DNA from: Alphaproteobacteria bacterium | GTDB lineage: Bacteria; Pseudomonadota; Alphaproteobacteria; Oceanibaculales; Oceanibaculaceae | Reading direction: 5' to 3' | NCBI GenBank assembly: GCA_018823745.1 | Contig: JAHJHR010000012.1 | Coordinates: 62,001 to 126,000, forward strand | Length of the DNA stretch: 64,000 nt | In this document: positions 52,658 to 61,006 of the stretch, one piece after another | How the letters are laid out: the number at the start of each line of letters is the position of its first letter | Position numbering within the stretch: the first letter of the stretch is position 1 | The notes under the pieces: model-generated | The model's database searches: none | Seen by the model: the letters and a program-made list of their open reading frames with translations, nothing else | Told to the model about the DNA's origin: nothing | Program-made: the position numbers and the translations under genes

Positions 52658-54640
52658 GTGGCCCGAGCCGAATCGACACAACCTTTCCTCGAAAATCCGC
52701 TGGTTCGTGAGAACCGTCGGCTGCAGGAAGCGCTTGACCGGCTGCAGGCGCAGCTGCAGAAAACTGCCGGGCTGGAGGAACTGGCCGGCTTCTGGCGCTG
52801 GGAGATGAATGCGGATCTGCGCTTTACCTGGGTATCCGAGGAATTCACCCGGCTGACCGGCCTGCCGACCGCCGCCGTCCTCGGCAAAAGCCGGGCCGAT
52901 ATGGGTGCTGCGCGGGCCAACACAGCGGCCTGGGAGCGGCATCAGGAAGTACTGGCGCAGCGCCGCCCGTTCCGCGATTACCGATATGCCTATATCGACA
53001 ATGCCGGCGCCCTGAGAAACATCAGCGTATCAGGCAACCCGGTCTTCGATGCGGAGCGTGTCTTCCAGGGCTATCACGGCACCTGCCGCAACATCACCGC
53101 CGATGTCGAGGCCGTCGATCAGGCGCATGAAGTTACAGCCCGGCTGCTTGAAGCGTTGGAACGGTCATCCGACAGTTTCGCGCTGTTCTCCCCGGAGGAT
53201 CGCCTGATGGCCTCCTCCGCCCGGCACCGGGCGCTGTTTCGCGAGATCGCCGACCAGCTTGTCCCCGGCGCGCACTATGAGGCATTGATCCGCGAGAATG
53301 CCCGCCACCTGATCTTCGACAACGAAGCCGCCCGGGAAGCGTGGATCGCCGGGCGCCTGACCTATCACCGCGCGCCCGAGGGCGTGCTGACGATGCGCCG
53401 GCAGGATGGCCGCGTCATTGAAAGCCGGGAAGAGCGCCTGCCGGATGGCTGCACCTTCATCATCGCCATGGATGTCACCGAGCGTCATCGCCAGCAGGAA
53501 GACCTGGCCGACAACGAGGCACTGTTCCGCCTTCTCTTCGAACGCTCGCCGATGGGCATGGCCGTGGTCGATGAGACCGGAAACTATACACGGTGCAACG
53601 ATGCCTATTGCCGCTTTCTCGGCTATGCCCGCGAAGAACTGCTGGGCATGAACACCCTGGAAGTAAGCCACCCCGAGGAAATAGCGGCCCTGCAGGAACG
53701 GTATTTCGGTGATGGCGCCAGAGAGAGCGCCGACCATCAGTTCGAGCGACGCTACATCACCAAGGAAGGGCGCACGGTGATCGGGCTGATGACCACCGCC
53801 CTTCTGCCTCCCATTGCCGGGAGGGAGACGGGCCAGGGCACCAACATCATCTGCCAGGTCATCGACGTGACCGAACGGGTCGCGACCGAGGATGCCCTGC
53901 GCCTGGCCAAGGAAGACGCCGAAATCGCCAACCGCGCCAAGAGCGACTTCCTGGCCAATATGAGCCATGAGCTGCGCACCCCGCTGAACGCCATTATCGG
54001 TTTCTCGGAGGTACTGCTGGGCCAGTATTTCGGGCCATTCGACAATCCGCGCTACCGGGAATACGCCCAGGACATCCGGGGCAGCGGCATGCATCTGCTG
54101 GAATTCATCGACGATCTGCTCGATCTGGCGAAGATCGAATCGGGCCGGCTGACACCGACCGACACGGATATCGACTGCGCCATGCTGATCGACGGCATCG
54201 TGCGCCTGCTGCGGGAACGCGCGCAGGCAGCCGAGGTGCAGATCACCACCGACCTGCCCATCGGCCTGCCGGCGCTGCGGGCCGATACGCGCATGATCAA
54301 GCAGATTCTCATGAATTTGCTGTCCAATGCGGTGAAGTTCACGCCGAGGCGGGGGGGCGTGACGATCCGCACGGCCCTGAACGCCGAAACCGGCGGCATC
54401 GACATCACCGTCAGCGACACCGGCATCGGCATCGCGCCCGAGGATCTGCCGCGCATCCGCCGCCGCTTCGGCCGCGCCACCAGCATAGAGACGCAGCACA
54501 TCCAGGGGACCGGCCTCGGCCTGTCCATCGTCGACAGCCTCGTCGATCTGCATGGCGCGCACTTCACCATCGACAGCGAGCTGGGCAAGGGCACCATCGC
54601 CCGGGTCAGCTTTCCGCCGGAACGCACCGTGCGGGGCTGA
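52658..54640 (+). CDS. PAS-domain sensor histidine kinase (orphan)
   Basis: A 660-residue cytosolic sensor kinase without membrane helices. Three PAS-like regions can be seen: about 45-160, a degenerate one around 165-285, and a well-formed one at 290-415 (ALFRLLFERSPMGMAVVDETGNYTRCNDAYCRFLGYAREELLGM). The HisKA box SHELRTPLNAIIGFSEVLLG has His437, followed by the N-box ILMNLLSNAVKFTPR, G1 DTGIGIAPEDLPRI and G2 GTGLGLSIVDSLVDLHGA. The start is GTG at 52658, with AAAAGG nine bases upstream. No response regulator is adjacent, so it is an orphan; the signal is unknown. The PAS mix recalls alphaproteobacterial cell-cycle or redox kinases, which is inference only. Confidence 0.92.
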   Translation: MARAESTQPFLENPLVRENRRLQEALDRLQAQLQKTAGLEELAGFWRWEMNADLRFTWVSEEFTRLTGLPTAAVLGKSRADMGAARANTAAWERHQEVLAQRRPFRDYRYAYIDNAGALRNISVSGNPVFDAERVFQGYHGTCRNITADVEAVDQAHEVTARLLEALERSSDSFALFSPEDRLMASSARHRALFREIADQLVPGAHYEALIRENARHLIFDNEAAREAWIAGRLTYHRAPEGVLTMRRQDGRVIESREERLPDGCTFIIAMDVTERHRQQEDLADNEALFRLLFERSPMGMAVVDETGNYTRCNDAYCRFLGYAREELLGMNTLEVSHPEEIAALQERYFGDGARESADHQFERRYITKEGRTVIGLMTTALLPPIAGRETGQGTNIICQVIDVTERVATEDALRLAKEDAEIANRAKSDFLANMSHELRTPLNAIIGFSEVLLGQYFGPFDNPRYREYAQDIRGSGMHLLEFIDDLLDLAKIESGRLTPTDTDIDCAMLIDGIVRLLRERAQAAEVQITTDLPIGLPALRADTRMIKQILMNLLSNAVKFTPRRGGVTIRTALNAETGGIDITVSDTGIGIAPEDLPRIRRRFGRATSIETQHIQGTGLGLSIVDSLVDLHGAHFTIDSELGKGTIARVSFPPERTVRG

Positions 54641-54644
54641 GGCC

Positions 54645-55652
54645 TTACGCTGCCACCCGGCTGTCGCCCTCGCGCACCTTCTCCGCCGCTTCCAGAATCA
54701 GGGAAGCACCGGCGCCCGGCCTGTGGGCGTTCTCCGACAACAGGCGGCGGAACCCTCGGGCGCCAGGCAGGCCGTTGAACAAACCCAATATATGCCGGGT
54801 CATGTGATTCAGCGGCGTCCCCTCGGCCAGCTCGCGCTCGACATAGGGGATGAAGGCGCGCAGCAATTCGTGCCGCGTCGGGACCGGCGCAGGATCACCG
54901 AACAGACGGCCATCCGCCCCGGCCAGCATATAAGGCTCCTGATAGGCGGCCCGGCCGATCATCACGCCATCGACCTGGGACAGATGCGCCTCCGCCTCCT
55001 CCAGCGTCATGACCCCGCCATTCAGCACGATCTCCAGCTCCGGCAATTCCTGCTTCAGCCGGTAGACCAGCTCGTAGCGCAGCGGCGGGATATCCCGGTT
55101 CTCCTTCGGGCTGAGACCCTTCAGCCAGGCCTTGCGGGCATGCACCGTAAAGCTGCGGCAGCCGGCCTCGGCGACAATCTCGACGAAGCGTTTCAGGCCA
55201 TCGTAATCATCCATCTCGTCGATACCGATGCGCGACTTCACCGTCACCGGCAGGCCGGTCGCGCCGATCATCGCCCGGACACCGGCGGCCACCGTCTCCG
55301 GCTCGGCCATCAGGCAGGCGCCGAAACGGCCCTGCTGCACCCGGTCGCTGGGGCAGCCGCAATTCAGATTCACCTCGTCATAGCCGTAGGATTCGACGAT
55401 CTCCGCCGTGGCGGCCAGATCATCCGGCTCCGATCCGCCGATCTGGCAGGCCACCGGATGCTCCGCCGGATCGAAACGCAGCAGCCTGTCACGCGGCCCA
55501 TGCAACACAGCGCCGGTCGTCACCATCTCGGTATAGAGCAGCGCCCGCCGGCTGATCAGCCGCAGGAAATACCGGTCATGCCGGTCCGTCCAATCCATCA
55601 TCGGCGCCACGCTGAGGCGGCGGACGGGGTGTTGCTGCGCAGGCAATGTCAT
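54645..55652 (-). CDS. dusA: tRNA-dihydrouridine(20/20a) synthase DusA
   Basis: FMN-dependent enzyme reducing uridine 20/20a in the tRNA D-loop. It has 335 residues. LSVAPMMDWTDRHDRYFLRLISRRALLYTEMVTTGAVLHG is the N-terminal FMN motif, QIGGSEPDDLAATAEIVESYGYDEVNLNCGCPSDRVQQGRFGACLM holds the catalytic Cys, VTVKSRIGIDEMDDYDGLKRF and TVHARKAWLKGLSPKENRDIPPLRY are DusA-specific, and LNGGVMTLEEAEAHLSQVDGVMIGRAAYQEPYML follows. The frame is open upstream to 56069, but MTLPAQQHP at 55652 gives the correct N-terminus. It diverges from an XRE-cupin regulator. Confidence 0.95.
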   Translation of the reverse strand: MTLPAQQHPVRRLSVAPMMDWTDRHDRYFLRLISRRALLYTEMVTTGAVLHGPRDRLLRFDPAEHPVACQIGGSEPDDLAATAEIVESYGYDEVNLNCGCPSDRVQQGRFGACLMAEPETVAAGVRAMIGATGLPVTVKSRIGIDEMDDYDGLKRFVEIVAEAGCRSFTVHARKAWLKGLSPKENRDIPPLRYELVYRLKQELPELEIVLNGGVMTLEEAEAHLSQVDGVMIGRAAYQEPYMLAGADGRLFGDPAPVPTRHELLRAFIPYVERELAEGTPLNHMTRHILGLFNGLPGARGFRRLLSENAHRPGAGASLILEAAEKVREGDSRVAA

Positions 55653-55745
55653 GGCCGCACAATGCGCAAAACCGGTGCTTTTTGTCCAGCTTTGCGCCCC
55701 CTGTCGACACTGGCGCGACGAAGCATCGTCTGCTAAACAAGTCAA

Positions 55746-56312
55746 ATGGATACTATTCAAGACGATGCCGAACGGCGCATCGCCCGGCGCATCCTTCAGG
55801 AGCGCGAGGCGCGCGGCTGGTCGCAGGCAATCCTGGCCGAGCGCTCCGGTGTCTCCAAGGCGGCGATCAGCAAGATCGAGCGGCTGGAGGCGAGCCCGAG
55901 TGCCGCCAATCTGATCCGGCTGGCCGGTGCCTTCGATCTCACGCTTGCCGGCCTGCTGCTGCGCGCCGAAAGCGACCTGCCCCGCCTTGTCCGGGCGGCG
56001 GATCAGCCGGTCTGGCGCGATCCGGGGATCGGCTATCGGCGAACACAGGTTTTCGCGCGGGCGGACCATCCGGTCGAGATGGTCGAGGTCGAGTTGCCGG
56101 CGGGCCGCAGGATCGACCTCCCCGCCTCCTCCTACACCGCCATCCGGCAGGTCGTGCGCGTGATCTCCGGCGCGCTCATCCTGATCGAAGGCGGCGAGCG
56201 GATGGTGCTGGAAGCCGGCGACTGCCTCGGCTTCGGCGCCCCCTGCGATGTCACTTTCGCCAATGAGACCGACTTCCCGTGCCGCTATCTCGTCATCCTC
56301 AGCAGGAGCTGA
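55746..56312 (+). CDS. XRE-family transcriptional regulator with C-terminal cupin domain
   Basis: A 188-residue two-domain regulator: an HTH_3 domain at 10-68 (ERGWSQAILAERSGVSKAAISKIERLEASPSAANLIRLAGAFDLTLAGLL, helix-turn-helix intact) and a cupin sensor domain at about 95-185 (VEMVEVELPAGRRIDLPASSYTAIRQVVRVISGALILIEGGERMVLEAGDCLGFGAPCDVTFANETDFPCRYLVIL). Such proteins bind small metabolites through the cupin and often control neighbouring genes. A GNAT gene starts five bases downstream and is the likely co-transcribed partner. Confidence 0.9.
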   Translation: MDTIQDDAERRIARRILQEREARGWSQAILAERSGVSKAAISKIERLEASPSAANLIRLAGAFDLTLAGLLLRAESDLPRLVRAADQPVWRDPGIGYRRTQVFARADHPVEMVEVELPAGRRIDLPASSYTAIRQVVRVISGALILIEGGERMVLEAGDCLGFGAPCDVTFANETDFPCRYLVILSRS

Positions 56313-56317
56313 CCTAC

Positions 56318-56860
56318 ATGCCGTCCTTCGATGTCAGACCCGTCCCCCCATCACCGGACGCCCTCGCGGCGCTGCGCGATCTGCTGATCGGCACGGTGGC
56401 CAATGGTGGCTCCGTCAGCTTCATGCACCCGCTGGCGCCCGATCAGGCCGAGGCTTTCTGGAACAATGCCTTTGCGGCCGCCGGGCGTGGCGAGCGGGTC
56501 ATTCTGGGCGCCTTCGATGGCGACCATCTGCTGGGAACCGTCACCCTGCTGCTCGACTGCCCGCCCAACCAGCCGCATCGCGCGGAAATCGCCAAGCTGA
56601 TGACCCGGGTCGATCAGCGCGGACGCGGCATCGCCACCGCCCTGATGGCCGCCGCCGAGGCGCTGGCCGTGGCGCGCAACCGCACGCTGCTTGTTCTCGA
56701 CACCGCCACCGAGGACGGGGCGGCCCCCTTCTACAGCCGGCTGGGCTATACGCGGGCCGGGGAGATTCCCGATTATGCCTTCAAGCCGCTGGGCGGGCTA
56801 ACCGGCACGATCCTGTTCTGGAAGCGGCTGCCTGTGTCAGACGGCACCACCGCACACTGA
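56318..56860 (+). CDS. GNAT family N-acetyltransferase
   Basis: A 180-residue acetyltransferase. The acetyl-CoA motif is TRVDQRGRGIATALMAAAEALAVARNRTLLVLDTATEDGAAPFYSRLGYTRAGEIPDYA, with Q/RxxGxG/A as QRGRGI. The start at 56318 has AGGAG about nine bases before it; an in-frame ATG at 56279 overlaps the XRE gene and is not used. Its substrate is unknown. It follows the XRE-cupin regulator closely, a common regulator-effector pairing, for example with antibiotics or amines, but nothing more can be deduced. Confidence 0.88.
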   Translation: MPSFDVRPVPPSPDALAALRDLLIGTVANGGSVSFMHPLAPDQAEAFWNNAFAAAGRGERVILGAFDGDHLLGTVTLLLDCPPNQPHRAEIAKLMTRVDQRGRGIATALMAAAEALAVARNRTLLVLDTATEDGAAPFYSRLGYTRAGEIPDYAFKPLGGLTGTILFWKRLPVSDGTTAH

Positions 56861-56861
56861 C

Positions 56862-57617
56862 TCATCCCCAGGGACCACGCCCCCAGGGACTGCGGCGCGT
56901 GCTGCGCCTCACCATCCGGCTGCGCGGCCGCGCGGCGCCGAACAGCGGGACGCCGCGGCGCTTCATCAGGCCGACCAGCAGCACCCCGGCGACGAAGCCG
57001 CCGATATGGGCGTACCACGCCACGCCGCCCTCCTGCCCCTGGTCCAGCAGGGCGCTGATCAGCTGCAGCACGAAATAGAAACCCAGCACAATAATCGCCG
57101 GCAACGGCGTCAGCCGGGTGAAGATGCCGAGCGGCAGCAGAACCCAGACATTGGCACGCGGGAACAGCATCAGATATGCCCCCAGCACGCCGGATATGGC
57201 CCCGCTGGCCCCGATCATCGGCACTACGGAGCCGGTATCGGCCCCCACCTGCAACGCCGCCGCCGCAGCGCCGCATAACAGATAGAACAGCAGGAAGCGC
57301 AGGCGCCCCAGCGCCTCCTCGACATTATTCCCGAAGATCCAGAGATACAGCATGTTGCCGCCCAGATGCAGCCAGCCGCCATGCAGGAACATGGAGGTGA
57401 GCACCGTCATCCAGGGATCAACGACCGCCATATCGGCCGGCAGATGCTGCGCGCCCAGCAGAACCGAAGGAATCAGGCCCAGCGCGTAGATAAAGCGTGT
57501 ACCCGATGGCTCGCCCAGCGAGACCTGCCAGAGAAATGCTGCGCCGCACAAAAGCATTAAGGATAGCGTGACTAAAGCAAAGCGCTCTGTCGGGTTGTCG
57601 TCATTGATCGGGATCAT
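56862..57617 (-). CDS. Rhomboid family intramembrane serine protease
   Basis: Membrane serine protease of 251 residues with six or seven helices. The catalytic motif GASGAISGVLG contains the nucleophilic serine, the later helix AHIGGFVAGVLLVGLM gives the catalytic His, and HGGWLHLGGNMLYLWIFGNNVEEALG with conserved W-x-H-x(2)-N completes the oxyanion region. The frame extends to a TTG at 57650, but the ATG at 57617 is preferred. The C-terminus is basic and Arg/Trp-rich. It converges with the GNAT gene; its 5' interval to the pentapeptide gene is AT-rich. Confidence 0.92.
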   Translation of the reverse strand: MIPINDDNPTERFALVTLSLMLLCGAAFLWQVSLGEPSGTRFIYALGLIPSVLLGAQHLPADMAVVDPWMTVLTSMFLHGGWLHLGGNMLYLWIFGNNVEEALGRLRFLLFYLLCGAAAAALQVGADTGSVVPMIGASGAISGVLGAYLMLFPRANVWVLLPLGIFTRLTPLPAIIVLGFYFVLQLISALLDQGQEGGVAWYAHIGGFVAGVLLVGLMKRRGVPLFGAARPRSRMVRRSTRRSPWGRGPWG

Positions 57618-57743
57618 ACTGTCGCCATTGTCATTTTTAGTCAGAATCAAACATTTTAGATTTCTTTTAGAGTTATTTACGTCCTGTTAATAATTCGTGA
57701 TATCGAATGGTAATTCTGTTTTCTGAATTCTCCTGGATATGTC
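57618..57743. promoter_or_regulatory. AT-rich divergent intergenic region (rhomboid / pentapeptide-repeat protein)
   Basis: Of the 80 bases 57641-57720 only 22 are G or C by hand count, the second strongest AT dip in the window after the gapR region. It separates two divergent genes, so promoters on both strands are expected. No convincing -35/-10 pair stood out; TTGTCA at 57629-57634 is one possible -35. No reading frame or hairpin was recognised. Confidence 0.4.
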
Positions 57744-59006
57744 ATGTCCCAACCGAATGCTGCTGAAACCCTCGTGCGCGCCGTTGACGCGCATGAGAAG
57801 TTTGTCGCGGGGCGCCCCGGCGGCAAGCGGCTTTCGCTGAACGGCGCGCCCTTCGACAATCTCAACCTTGCCGACCGCATCATGAAAGGGGCCGCGCTGT
57901 CACGGTGCAGCTTCAGTAACAGCATCCTGCACCGGGTGAACCTGTCGGGCACTGATTTGTTCGCGGCCAATTTCTTCATGGCCGATCTGCGCGGCGCGAT
58001 CCTGGTGAAAGCCGATCTGCGCGGGGCCAATCTGGGCAAGGCGCAGCTGGCCGATGCGGATTTCAGCGATGCCGATCTGCGCCCCGGCCAGATCATGGTC
58101 ATGCGCGACGGCAAGGAGCAGGAAGAGGAGTTGGCCGTCGATCTGGGCGGCGCGCGCATCGACCGCGCGAAGATGACCGGCGCCAATCTGAACCGCGCCA
58201 ATTTGGCCGTCAGCTCGGCCGAAGCGGCGGATTTCTCGAACGCCCAGATGGTCGAGGTCAATCTGTCAGGCGCCAGCCTGACCAATGCGCAGTTCCGTAA
58301 CGCCAAGCTGCGCGGCGCCATCATGATCGGCGCGAAGGTCGAGGGCGCTGATTTCACCGGGGCTGATCTGAGCGGCGCGAATATGCGCAATGTCGATCTG
58401 TCCAAGGCCAATATGTTCAACGCCCAGCTGGAAGGCGCGATCATGAAGATCGGCCAGGGGGAAATTCCCTCCCTGGTCCAGTATCTGATCGACCAGCACA
58501 GCATCTGGATCGCCACCAACGGCACCGGCGGCGAAAGGGCGGATTTCTCGCGCAATGATTTGTCCAAACTGGACCTGTCAGCCACCGATCTGCGCGCCGC
58601 CGTGCTGAAGGATGCGACGCTGCTGCAAAGCCAGCTGGTGAATGCCGAATTGCTGCTGGCGGATTTCACCGGCGCCAATCTGGTGGAGGCTGATCTGAGC
58701 GACGCGACCTTGCGCGGCGCCAAGCTGAAAGACGCCGACATGTCCCGGGTGTCGCTGCGCAACGCCAATCTGACGCCGCTGCCGCTGCGCAAGCCGGATG
58801 GCCAGCCCAGCGGCCGGGTGCTGCGCGTCGATCTGAGCGGGGCCAATATGTCCGGCGGGGATCTGCGCGGTGCCGATCTGCGCAAGGCCGATCTGCGCGG
58901 CGCCAATCTGGAGGGCGCGAATTTGACCGGGGCCGATCTGCGCGGGGCGCTGCTGGATAATACCAAGATGGGCCGGGCAATCACCGCCGGGGCAAAATTC
59001 GGCTGA
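57744..59006 (+). CDS. Pentapeptide-repeat protein with two cap motifs
   Basis: A 420-residue protein composed largely of A(D/N)LxG-type pentapeptides that should form a right-handed quadrilateral beta-helix, for example ADLRGANL, ANLNRANL and GADLRKADLRGANLEGANL. Repeats run roughly 30-105, 130-235, 265-335 and 360-415, interrupted by short loops at about 108-130 and 338-358. Two similar short cap segments occur: H17-E-K-F20...GGKR and H252-S-I-W255...GGER, each leading into a repeat block, suggesting internal duplication. No transmembrane or signal segment is seen. Functions in the family range from DNA mimicry (gyrase protection) to scaffolds; none is assigned. It is transcribed from the AT-rich divergent region. 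Confidence 0.88.
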   Translation: MSQPNAAETLVRAVDAHEKFVAGRPGGKRLSLNGAPFDNLNLADRIMKGAALSRCSFSNSILHRVNLSGTDLFAANFFMADLRGAILVKADLRGANLGKAQLADADFSDADLRPGQIMVMRDGKEQEEELAVDLGGARIDRAKMTGANLNRANLAVSSAEAADFSNAQMVEVNLSGASLTNAQFRNAKLRGAIMIGAKVEGADFTGADLSGANMRNVDLSKANMFNAQLEGAIMKIGQGEIPSLVQYLIDQHSIWIATNGTGGERADFSRNDLSKLDLSATDLRAAVLKDATLLQSQLVNAELLLADFTGANLVEADLSDATLRGAKLKDADMSRVSLRNANLTPLPLRKPDGQPSGRVLRVDLSGANMSGGDLRGADLRKADLRGANLEGANLTGADLRGALLDNTKMGRAITAGAKFG

Positions 59007-59603
59007 TTACGCGCCCTTTCCGCGGAGCAGCCGGTAAATATAAAGGCCGATAATTCCTGCCATCACGACGAGAGATAGCGGGTCGATGATCGCCGCGACC
59101 TTCTCGTAGCTGCCTTGCAGCAAATAGCCTGCAAAGGCCAGGACAGCGGTCCAGACCGCTGTGCCCAGAGCAGTGAACAATAGAAAGGCCGGCATCGACA
59201 TCCGGGCAATACCGGCCGGCACCGAGATCAGCGTGCGCACGGTCGGCATCAGCCGCCCCAGCAGCACCGACCGCCCGCGATGCCGGTCGAACCACGCATT
59301 CGCCTGCTCGACATCCTCTGGCCCCATGGTCAGCCATCGGCCGTGACGCCCTGCCAGCTGCTTGAATCGTCCCAATCCCCAGGCCCGGCCGGCATAATAC
59401 CAGGGCAGCGCCCCCAGCACCGAGCCGAGCGTGCCGGCCATCACCACACCAGCCAGTGACAGATTGCCCTTGGCCGCCGCGAAACCGGCCAGCGGCATGA
59501 TCAGCTCTGACGGGATCGGCGGAAAGATGTTCTCCACGAACATCAGGAAGACGATGCCGGGATAGCCTGACCCGGCAACGATGTCGGAAATCCAGTCGAT
59601 CAT
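59007..59603 (-). CDS. DedA family membrane protein
   Basis: A 198-residue DedA/SNARE-associated (PF09335) protein. GYPGIVFLMFVENIFPPIPSELIMPLAGFAAAKG is the N-terminal re-entrant motif with the acidic and proline residues, and FDRHRGRSVLLGRLMPTVRTLISVPAGIARMSMPAFLLFTALG is the conserved basic loop. About five helices. DedA proteins include undecaprenyl phosphate flippases and proton-dependent envelope factors. The frame is open upstream to 60431 antisense to the MFS gene; the ATG at 59603 is the family start. It converges on the pentapeptide gene with no spacer and diverges from an MFS gene. Confidence 0.92.
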   Translation of the reverse strand: MIDWISDIVAGSGYPGIVFLMFVENIFPPIPSELIMPLAGFAAAKGNLSLAGVVMAGTLGSVLGALPWYYAGRAWGLGRFKQLAGRHGRWLTMGPEDVEQANAWFDRHRGRSVLLGRLMPTVRTLISVPAGIARMSMPAFLLFTALGTAVWTAVLAFAGYLLQGSYEKVAAIIDPLSLVVMAGIIGLYIYRLLRGKGA

Positions 59604-59721
59604 GAACGGACCATTTTGGGGGCGGGGGTTGGAGGTGGAATAATTGACGGCAAGAACCGGATAGGCCGACCGGCGCGGCATCGCCAGCATGCGCGAAACA
59701 GCCGCTCCGGAGATTTGTGCC

Positions 59722-60939
59722 ATGAATCGCCCCGCTTCAATACCTGTCTTGACCGTCAGCACCAGCCTGGCGCATGGCGCTGACCAGCTGGCGCTGGCCG
59801 CCCTGCCGCTGGTTGCAGCACTGGCGCTGAAGGCCGATGCGGCGCTGATCGGCCTGCTGGTCGCGGCGCAGAGTGCGGCCTGGCTGGTTGTCTCGCTGCC
59901 GGCGGGTGCGATGATCGACCGGCTGCCGAAGCGCCGCCTGCTGGTCACGGCGCAGCTTCTGGCGGCCTTTGCCTTTGCCCTCGCGGCGCTGGCGGCGGCA
60001 AGCGGTTTTCCCGCAGCGCTGGGGGCCAGCGTCTTCCTGGGCGCGGCCGGAACCGTGATTTTCGTGCTGGCCGGCTTTGCCGCCGTGCCCGGCCTCGCCA
60101 GCCCCGCCGATTTGCCGCGCGTCAATGCCAGGCTGGAGCTGGCCCGCGCCGTCGCCACGCTGGCGGCACCCGTGCTGGCCGGGGCCGCCGCACAGGCGGG
60201 TCTGCCGGCGCTCGCTTTGGCCGGCGCCAGCCTGGCCGCCCTGCTGGCGGCCACAACCGCGCGCCGTCTGCCCCCGCTTCCGCCAGTGCCAAGCGCAACC
60301 CCGCGTCCGGCCCTCGGTCCCGCCATTGCCGAAGGGGCGGGTTTCGTGCTGCGCCATCCCTTGCTGCGCGCCATCGCCGCCTGCGCGATTACCTGGAACA
60401 TCGCCTTCTTCATGCTGGCGGCCTGCTTCATCCCCTTCGCACTGAACCGCCTGGGACTGAGCGCCGGGGAAGCGGGTATCGCGCTCGGTGGCTACGGCGT
60501 CGGCCTGCTGCTGGGGGCGCTCGCCGCACCGCATTTGGTCAGGCGCTGGACGCCGGGCGTGATGCTGACGCTGGGGCCGGCGCTTTCCGTGCTGGCCGGG
60601 CTGGCGCTGGTCGCGGGGCCACAGGTGCCGGGACTCGCCTTGCCGATACTGGCGCATTTCCTGATCGGCTTCGGCCCGATGCTGTGGCAGGTCAGCCAGA
60701 CCAGCCTGCGCCAGATCGTGACTCCGCCCGCCTTGCTGGGCCGGGTCGGGGCGACGATGCAGGTGGCGGTGTTCGGCGTCCGACCGCTGGGCGCGCTGGC
60801 CGGCGGGGCCATCGCCACCGGCTTTGGGCTGGATGCGGCGATGATCGCGGCAGCCCTTGGTTTCGCGCTGTCGACGCTTGTCATTCTGCTCTCGCCGCTG
60901 GTCCGGCTGAAGCGCATGCCCGATGCCGTGACAGCGTAG
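59722..60939 (+). CDS. MFS transporter (DHA-like)
   Basis: A 405-residue, 12-helix carrier. LAHGADQLALAALPLVAALALKADAALIGLLVAAQSAAWLVVSLPAGAMIDRLPKRRLLV includes motif A as GAMIDRLPKRRLL; the second half includes GLSAGEAGIALGGYGVGLLLGALAAPHLVRRWTPG. The N-terminal pattern and the Ala/Leu-rich helices resemble the enterobactin-exporter-like group (MFS_3). A GGAG lies nine bases before the ATG at 59722; an upstream in-frame ATG at 59689 is less favourable. Neighbours give no hint of the substrate. Confidence 0.83.
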   Translation: MNRPASIPVLTVSTSLAHGADQLALAALPLVAALALKADAALIGLLVAAQSAAWLVVSLPAGAMIDRLPKRRLLVTAQLLAAFAFALAALAAASGFPAALGASVFLGAAGTVIFVLAGFAAVPGLASPADLPRVNARLELARAVATLAAPVLAGAAAQAGLPALALAGASLAALLAATTARRLPPLPPVPSATPRPALGPAIAEGAGFVLRHPLLRAIAACAITWNIAFFMLAACFIPFALNRLGLSAGEAGIALGGYGVGLLLGALAAPHLVRRWTPGVMLTLGPALSVLAGLALVAGPQVPGLALPILAHFLIGFGPMLWQVSQTSLRQIVTPPALLGRVGATMQVAVFGVRPLGALAGGAIATGFGLDAAMIAAALGFALSTLVILLSPLVRLKRMPDAVTA

Positions 60940-61006
60940 GGCGCGCAGACGCTGGACGAGACCCCGCACAGGCACTATCCCTGTTTCCCGAACAGGGAGA
61001 CACAAG

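Noticed and set aside
57618..57743. Origin-like AT-rich region
   Set aside because: AT-rich but only ~100 bases, without DnaA-box clusters or replication genes nearby; more likely a divergent promoter region.
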